Positions 58,527 through 64,000 of a stretch of DNA of 64,000 nucleotides are shown piece after piece (position 1 is the first letter of the stretch; each line of letters starts with the position of its first letter). Source of the stretch: Lolium rigidum (taxonomy: Eukaryota; Streptophyta; Magnoliopsida; Poales; Poaceae); NCBI RefSeq assembly GCF_022539505.1, contig NW_025899905.1:62001-126000 (forward strand). The letters are read 5' to 3'. The notes beneath the pieces are model-generated. The model saw only the letters and a program-made list of their open reading frames with translations, was not told where the DNA came from and did not search any database. The position numbers were made by a program, and so were the translations under genes.

Positions 58527-58650
58527 AATTCTGTGGCGCACCACTCTAAGTGCGCCACAGAATTAAGCATTCTGTGGCGCATCAGCTCTTTCATGCGCCA
58601 CAGAATTTCTTAATTCTGTGGCGCACCTAAAGAGGCATGCGCCACAGAAT
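58527..58650. repeat. Internal GTGGCGCAC inverted array within the CACTA element
   Basis: Three inverted pairs of attctgtggcgca / tgcgccacagaat. The block is bounded by inverted aagtgtct[t/a]aattctgtgg, so it is a larger palindrome. It has the same motif as the subterminal arrays, but lies mid-element between the end of the TNP2 gene and the possible first exon of the second gene. Confidence 0.9.
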
Positions 58651-58707
58651 TTAGACACTTAGCAAAACAAAACGGGTTACTGCTGTGTCCTGACAGATAC
58701 ATAGTAC

Positions 58708-58766
58708 TAGTCTAGTGGTTAAGGCCAATGTTAGGCTATTAGTAGCCAGGTTCGAACCCTGGCTGC
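58708..58766 (+). other. tRNA-like remnant (A-box and B-box)
   Basis: tagtctagtggttaaggc resembles an A-box region, and ggttcgaaccc at 58749-58759 is a perfect B-box inside a five-base T-stem (ccagg/cctgg). The 3' acceptor strand ctgccac has no partner upstream, so it is not an intact tRNA. It could be a SINE head or an old tRNA insertion. Confidence 0.5.
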
Positions 58767-58914
58767 CACACAATTTTTCTTCCTTTTTTTCATATTTTAG
58801 TTACATTTCAATAAATAACACAACATTATTTAGTAATTAGTAGAGAGAATTATAAATTACTTGTCTCATACAAACATGTTCTTGTTTCTCTCACACACAC
58901 ATGCATGTACTTGT

Positions 58915-61900
58915 CTAACACACACACTCACACACATGTGATAGACCAAAAAGATCTTCTTCGTCCTGGCAACGAGCTCTAGCGTCTCTTCGCAATCTTC
59001 TTGCCCTTTCGGTTTTGGCGGTTGAATACTTTATGCCGGCCACCTTGAGATTTCTTCGCGTGAACGGACAACCTTTAGAGGGTAGGGAGGTCTTCCTTCT
59101 TACTTTACTAGTAGTAGGCATGTCGAAGTGCCTATCGAATTCCTCCTCCATCTTCGGGTCACCGTTCTTGTCCAAGTCTTCCTCGTTGGCGTCTCCTTGC
59201 ATTCCTATGATGCTCCTCTTGCCCCTCCTCACGACAACACGGCTAGGCCTCGACGGATCGGTGATGAAGAAGCATTGGTCAACTTGGCTACCGAGTACCC
59301 ATGGCTCATTTTTCGCGGATGCGTTCTTCGATTTTGCATCGGGTATAACCATGGTTGTGAAATATCGGCCTTCTTTTTCGACCTTCTTGGCCCATCTCAC
59401 ACGAAACATTGGCACCGTCTCTCCACAGTAATTGAGCTCCCATATCTCCTCGATCCTTCCAAAAAATCTTTCCTTGACATTAGTCTCGTCATCGGCGTAT
59501 GACAAGCATAGTTACTCCTGAGTTTTGATTTTCACTATTTCTGTCCTTTTCCTCGGTGTAGAATCTGTAACCGTTGATGTCGTACCCCGATAGGTCCTTA
59601 CGTTATGCGCGGGTCCCTGTGATAAGGTGTATATGAGTTTTTCATCTTCGGTAGAAGGCGTATTTCTCTGTGCTTCAACCAGTTGAGTTTGCTTGAACCA
59701 ACGCGTGAAGCTGGAGTTGTGCTTTTTGGTTACGTCTCCCATCTTCCTCGGCCGGCCCATATCGATGTAATTCTGCTCGACCATGCTTTTGTGCTCTTGC
59801 ACGAAAGGTTCGGTCAGTTTTAAGTGTTGTAGCGCGACCCGGTGAGCCCTGTCAAAGTCGTCGCGTCGATTTTCAATGCCGACATGGACTGAGCGGTAGC
59901 CCTCGCGGTGACCGACTCCAGCGAGCCTCCCGAGGTGCGTCCTGGGGGTAGACCAACATGATCCTCGTCGTCCTCGGTGCTTAGATAATTCTGGCAGAAG
60001 GAGATGCACTCGTAGGTTAGAAACCCCTTGGCCATGCTTGCGTCTGGACGGGCCCTATTGCGAACGTATCCTTTCATGACACCGTTCTGCCTTTGGAAAG
60101 GCATCATGTTGTGGAGGAACGTTGGGCCGAGCTGCTTGATGTCTTCAACGACATGGAGAAGGAGATGGACGCATGTATCACAGAATGCAGGCGGGAAGTA
60201 AATCTCGAGCTCACATAGTATCACCACGATCTCATCCTGTAGCATCTTGAGCTGCCTCACGCCGATCGACTTCCTGGTGATAACGTAAAAAAAGTTGCAT
60301 AGGCCAAACAGCGTATCACGGACGTGCTCGTCCATTATGCCTCGGATCGCAACGGGAAGTATCCGTGTCATTAGCACGTGGCAATCGTGAGACTTCATCC
60401 CGGTGAACCTCTTCTTCGCTACGTCCGGATATCTCGCTTATATTCCCCGAGTAACCGTGAGGAACTTTCACTCCTAGGAGGCACCTGAAAACTGCTCGAG
60501 CTCCTCCGGACTCGTTGTGAAGCGAGCAGCGGGAAGCTGCACCGCGTTCTTCTTAGCCCTTTTACGGAGACGTTGAGTCCCTTCCGTCTGATCATCATCA
60601 TCATCATCATCATCATCATCGTCAGTATCGGGGGCTTGAAGATCTTTCCTGATGCCAAAATGTTTAAGATCGTATCTTGCTTTCGGTCCATCCTTGGACT
60701 TTTCTGAGTTGCAAAGAGTGCCAAGCAGACTCTCGGTAACGTTCTTCGTAATGTGCATGACATCGAGGCTGTGGGGCGTGTGGAGGACCTTCCGGTACTC
60801 CAAGTCGTGGAAAACAGACCTCGCTTTCCATACACCGAGCAGCGGCTGCGGCTTCGGTCGCTTCTTTCCCGGCGCTGGGCACTCCTTCCAATTTTTCGGA
60901 AGATCATTGATTTCTGCGCCGCTCCTCGGGCGTGGGGGTCCATCGGGCTCATCTTTACCATTGAACGGATCACCGCGTTTTCTCCACGGGTGATCCAAGC
61001 GAAGCCACCTTCGAGCACACGGGTAGACGGTTTTCGAGGACCCGGGATCCCTTGGTAGTTGTAGATGCGGGGTATCGTCCATGCACTTCACACGGCCGTT
61101 GAATCCGTGGCCCACCCAGGCGGATACATATGCGTAACCAGGATAGTCCGTGACCGTCGTGATCAACGCGGCTCTCATATCGAAATAAGTTCTAGTGTAG
61201 GCGTCCCACGTACGGGGTGGCGTCTTCCACAACGTGTCTAACTCCTCTTTCGAGCAGCCCGAGATACAAATGCATGTCGACACCTGGTTGTTTCGGCCCC
61301 GAATGAGAATACTCAGGTGTATGTACCTTTGCTTGGTGCACGGCCACGGGGGTAGGTTGTAAGGCCATACAAACACAGGCCGAGTGCTATGCGTGCTACT
61401 CCGGTTGCCGAACGGATTGAGTCCATCGGTGCTCATACCCAGCCTGATGTTCCTTGCGTCGCCCCGAACCTAGGGAAGGCGATGTCCAATGTTTGCCACT
61501 GTCCAGCCGTCTGAAGGGTGTGTCCGCATATAGCCCATCTCCGGATCTTCTTCGGGCTTCTGCCTTTCCTCGTGCCATTGCATGAGCTTTGCTTCCTTAG
61601 GGTCCATGAAATACCGCTGCAGACGGGGAGTGATAGGAAAGTACCATACCACCTTTCGAGGTACCTTCTTGTTCCCAACCTTGTACCGTCCGTGGCCACA
61701 CACCGGACATGTGGTTCTGTCCTTGTACTCGCACCTATAAATCACACAATCATTAATGCAGGCGTGGTATTTTTCGTGCGGTAGGTCAAGGGGACACACG
61801 ACTTTCTTGGCCTCCTCGGTACTACTTGGCAATGTGTTCCCCTCGGGAGACGATCGTGCCAGAAATTTAAGCTCTTGTCAAGGCCGGAATCGGTCCACTT

Positions 61901-62492
61901 GTTCTGCGTCTTCATCCGCGAGTAATCAAGCGTTACATGCAAGCGCGTATCCTGCGGACGACACCCGGGAAAGATCGGAGTCATCCCGTCTTTCTCCATT
62001 TGCGACAGCTTGGCTCTCTCTCTAGCTGCAACTCTATCGTTGCTCGTCTCCTGGAGGAGAAGATCTTGAACATGAGAGTCCCGCAAGGCCGAAATTAGCG
62101 GGGTCGCGCCGGAATCTTCTTCTTCTTCATCATGATGATGTTCTCCGCCGGCATCTTCTTCTTCATGATGATCTTCTCCGTCGACTTCTTCTTCATGATG
62201 ATAGTCCCCGTCGGCATGATGATAGTCTTCTTCATGATGATAGTCATCTCGCTCGACATGGTCTTCATGCGCACCATTTGATGGGGCCGGCCGCGCCTGG
62301 TTGTCTTGCATGAAACCGCGCCTCGACAGGTGCTCCTCCGCTTGTCCGGAATCAGGGTTGATCCAGCGCTCGAGTTTGCATGATCGACACGGACATCTTA
62401 TCTGGCGCCTATTGTTCCGAATCATGTCCTCCTTCGCGTCTATCTTGTATCTAGAGATTCGAGCGGAACTCATCGAGAGGACCATGCTTGCC
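58915..62492 (-). pseudogene. CACTA TNP2-type transposase
   Basis: The catalytic transposase of CACTA elements. Parts in order: transposase-associated zinc region IRCPCRSCKLERWINP (about 62395); a His/Asp/Glu-rich spacer (62265-62095); LNFWHDRLP; Transposase_21 with DLPHEKYHACINDCVIYR, CPVCGHGRYK, VVWYFPITPRLQRYF, MSTDGLNPFG and DVMHITKNVTESLLGTL (to about 60640); a poly-Asp run; DUF4218 with RILPVAIRGIMDEHVRDTL, FPPAFCDTCVHLLLHVVEDI and PFQRQNGVMKGYVRNR; and DUF4216 with ETVPMFRVRWAKK and PWVLGSQVDQCFFI. Defects: a frameshift near 61830 and an in-frame TAG at about 61467-61469 between HPSDGWTVANIGHRLP and VRGDARNIRL. The start exon is uncertain; an acceptor (tttgcag|gc) near 62492 begins the first part seen. 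Confidence 0.88.
60591..60621. repeat. (ATC)n microsatellite encoding poly-Asp in TNP2
   Basis: About ten ATC units on the plus strand, GAT (Asp) on the coding strand. Confidence 0.9.
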
Positions 62493-63055
62493 TGCAAATG
62501 GTATACATAGAACAGGAAATTAGAACCGCACCAAATGCACACACATGCATGGGCCGTACCTCTCCTCAAGGTATTACATGGAGTGGAAAAATTCGGCATG
62601 ACCTCTCCTCAAAGTAGGACATATGGGTAGTGCAAAACTTGCCGAAACGGAAATGAATCAACATTTCGGCAAACATCCATGCACCACACCGGCACACACA
62701 CAAGCGCTTCACCTGCAACAAGCATCCATACACACGACGGCCACACAAGATCTACAAGCATATGCATGTCTCCTCCAAGCATATGTATGTCTCCTCCAAC
62801 TACTCACCTTCTAGATTCGATACCGAGACGAGACCGCGATCGATGACTTCGAGAGGAGGAGAGAGTATGGAGAGCCTTCTCCTCAACTCCAATTAAGTAT
62901 CAACCAAAGTAAGTGCAATAAATACCCAAGCAAGTGAAAAGTGGAGTCAAAATGGTATGAGAGAGAAGGGGGGGACGAGCTAGATGGAGGAAGAAGAATG
63001 GCTTGTGTAGTGTGGTAGGTGGGAGGTTGGCTCACTTTTGTAGATCTGGTTCGCT
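62493..63055. other. 5' region of the TNP2 gene
   Basis: Between the first recognised TNP2 part and the right subterminal array. It should hold the promoter and perhaps a short first exon; no conserved protein seen. A near-copy of an aattcggcatgac phrase occurs at 56560 and 62590. Confidence 0.45.
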
Positions 63056-63415
63056 AATTCTGTGGCGCACCAACCACAGTGCGCCACAGAATAGCTTATT
63101 TCTGTGGCGCACCGAGCGCAGTGCGCCACAGAATAACTTATTTCTGTGGCGCACACAAAACAGTGCGCCACAGAATACCTTATTTTTGTGGCGCACTGTT
63201 GCCGTGCGCCACAGAAGAAGTAATTTCTGTGGCGCACCGAGGTTTGTGCGCCATAGAAATTGTAAAACCAATGATTGGGGGTGACAGGGTGTGGGGCCCA
63301 CCAAATTTTTGTGGCGCACGGTTTAGTAGTGCGCCACAAAATTAAGCTATTTCTGTGGCGCACCGAGCTTTGTGCGCCACAAAATAAGTTTCGGTGGCGC
63401 ACTCAAAACGGTGCG
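63056..63415. repeat. Right subterminal repeat array of the CACTA element
   Basis: Eight forward (tctgtggcgcac or variants) each followed by a reverse gtgcgcca motif, giving eight possible hairpins with 4-15 base loops. It lies upstream of the TNP2 gene. Confidence 0.9.
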
Positions 63416-63481
63416 CCACAGAACTAAGCTTCGCCTATAAGGGTTTTCCTACTAGTGAACGTGCAAAGAGCTAAACCTAGT

Positions 63482-63493
63482 GCTCTGATACCA
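63482..63493 (-). promoter_or_regulatory. Copia primer-binding site (initiator Met-tRNA type)
   Basis: The minus strand reads TGGTATCAGAGC, the common plant copia primer-binding site, directly next to the LTR. Confidence 0.92.
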
Positions 63494-63616
63494 TGTTGGA
63501 ATAGCAACTAGTATTCATAGAGGGCCATAGGCCAGTACATGTACATGTGTGATAATGTGCAGGTAAGCCCCTCATACACTGGGGAATAACGGAAAAGGGA
63601 CTATACAACTCTAACA
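63494..63616 (-). repeat. Copia LTR (5' LTR in element orientation), 123 bp
   Basis: On the minus strand it starts TGTTAGAGTTG and ends TATTCCAACA, followed directly by the primer-binding site. The second LTR is not in the window. Confidence 0.85.
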
Positions 63617-64000
63617 GCAAGCTCATTTGCGGCTTTAGGCATAATTCCAGAATCATCCGCACCTTTGATTTCAAAAGCTTAGAATTCTGAAATTTTCTTT
63701 TGGGACACCATGAAGTGGCGGGTTTTGTGGAAAGTGAAGGAGGTGATTGTGTTCAAGATCAACATGTGTTACTTCAAAAACTCCAGAACTCCGATCAAAT
63801 GTAATAGTCATCTTAGCACCACACTTAGTTCTTGTTTCAGCTCTAAAACACTTTTGAACGGATTCCCGTTCTCCTTTTTTCCGAAGACCTTTCTTGGCAC
63901 AAACGTATCCACATGAATGTAATGTACCATCAGACTTGTTCATATTGGTGTATCTCTTCCTCACTTCAAAGCTTGCACGGCCGCCATATGCAACCCAAAA
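63617..64000 (-). pseudogene. FAR1/FRS-like pseudogene, second copy (partial, runs off the window)
   Basis: Almost identical to 46767-47150 (about six differences in 385 bp by eye), including the TGA after RILSF that breaks the frame. It encodes the FAR1 DNA-binding domain (CGYVCAKKG, TRTKCGAKMTITFD, DLEHNHLL). It begins directly at the outer edge of the copia LTR, where the element probably inserted. Confidence 0.88.

Larger units (their letters stand above)
51519..63457 (-). mobile_element. CACTA (En/Spm) DNA transposon, 11.9 kb
   Basis: The left end reads CACTAGTAGGAAAAGCCT and the right end is the complement of CACTAGTAGGAAAACCCTTA; both are flanked by AAC (51516-51518 and 63458-63460). 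Subterminal arrays of inverted GTGGCGCAC motifs lie inside both ends. All genes are on the minus strand: TNP2-type transposase (58915-62492), a second multi-part gene (52556 to about 58352) and a short RNase H1-N-domain frame (52025-52262). Frameshifts and a stop in the transposase mean this copy is probably no longer autonomous. Confidence 0.95.
47695..63616 (-). mobile_element. Ty1-copia retrotransposon, 3' end missing, split by a CACTA element
   Basis: Minus-strand order from high to low coordinates: LTR (63494-63616), primer-binding site (63482-63493), leader (63461-63481 and continuing at 51518), gag (from ATG at 51025-51027), protease, integrase, reverse transcriptase. The element ends abruptly near 47695 within the reverse transcriptase-RNase H link (DPLPDPTRY), so RNase H, polypurine tract and second LTR are gone. 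The CACTA element 51519-63457 sits in the leader. Gag and pol also have frame breaks. Confidence 0.9.

Noticed and set aside
62980..63402. Frames with repeated 'RHRN..FCGA' peptides near the right CACTA end
   Set aside because: Translations of the subterminal inverted repeats, not proteins.
63056..63415. Regularly spaced repeats that resemble a CRISPR array
   Set aside because: They are inverted pairs at a CACTA end in a plant genome, with no cas genes and alternating orientation.

Overview
The window is nuclear DNA of a grass, most probably a Triticeae-type genome (wheat, barley, Aegilops or rye relatives). I infer this from spliced plant genes with GT-AG introns, a PLS-type PPR gene, a DUF1668 family gene (a family known mainly from grasses), and a dense load of Stowaway, PIF/Harbinger, L1-type LINE, Ty1-copia and CACTA elements, many nested. 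No database search was possible, so family names come from recognising motifs.

Layout. 1-8.95 kb: a DUF1668 gene split by an 8-kb L1-type LINE with a 19-bp target-site duplication. 9.17-10.98 kb: a 5'-truncated second LINE, itself split by a 965-bp PIF/Harbinger element. 11-15.7 kb: gene-poor, with one Tourist-like MITE. 15.7-21.3 kb: decayed DUF1668 copies and shared flanking modules, ending in one intact copy (19922-21271, minus). 21.4-22.6 kb: a Harbinger-type element carrying a short acidic ORF. 23.0-25.1 kb: a small two-exon gene and its tandem pseudogene.

26.9-40.3 kb is the conserved gene island: an organellar PPR protein (minus) and a YchF/OLA1-type P-loop NTPase with a transit-peptide-like N-terminus (plus, 11 exons) share a 217-bp divergent promoter region. 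They are followed by an N-terminal protein methyltransferase of the NTMT1/METTL11A family (plus, 8 exons). Between the last two genes a segment of about 2.6 kb is tandemly duplicated, so a copy of the end of the YchF gene sits behind a copy of the methyltransferase promoter. The methyltransferase also has a recent tandem copy of exon 6.

40.3-64 kb is repetitive: duplicated intergenic segments, small palindromic or MITE elements, a FAR1/FRS-like pseudogene (45.6-47.2 kb), then a minus-strand Ty1-copia element (about 47.7-63.6 kb) whose leader is interrupted by an 11.9-kb CACTA element (51519-63457, TSD AAC). A second FAR1-like copy, about 98% identical, begins exactly at the outer edge of the copia LTR and runs off the window.

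The CACTA element is the richest part. All its genes lie on the minus strand: a TNP2-type transposase, a second gene with Transposase_24-like, DUF8039-like and Ulp1-protease-like parts, and a very small reading frame joining an RNase H1 N-terminal (viroplasmin-type) domain to a C-terminal membrane anchor. Subterminal inverted GTGGCGCAC arrays lie at both ends, and an unexpected third array sits inside, just upstream of the second gene.
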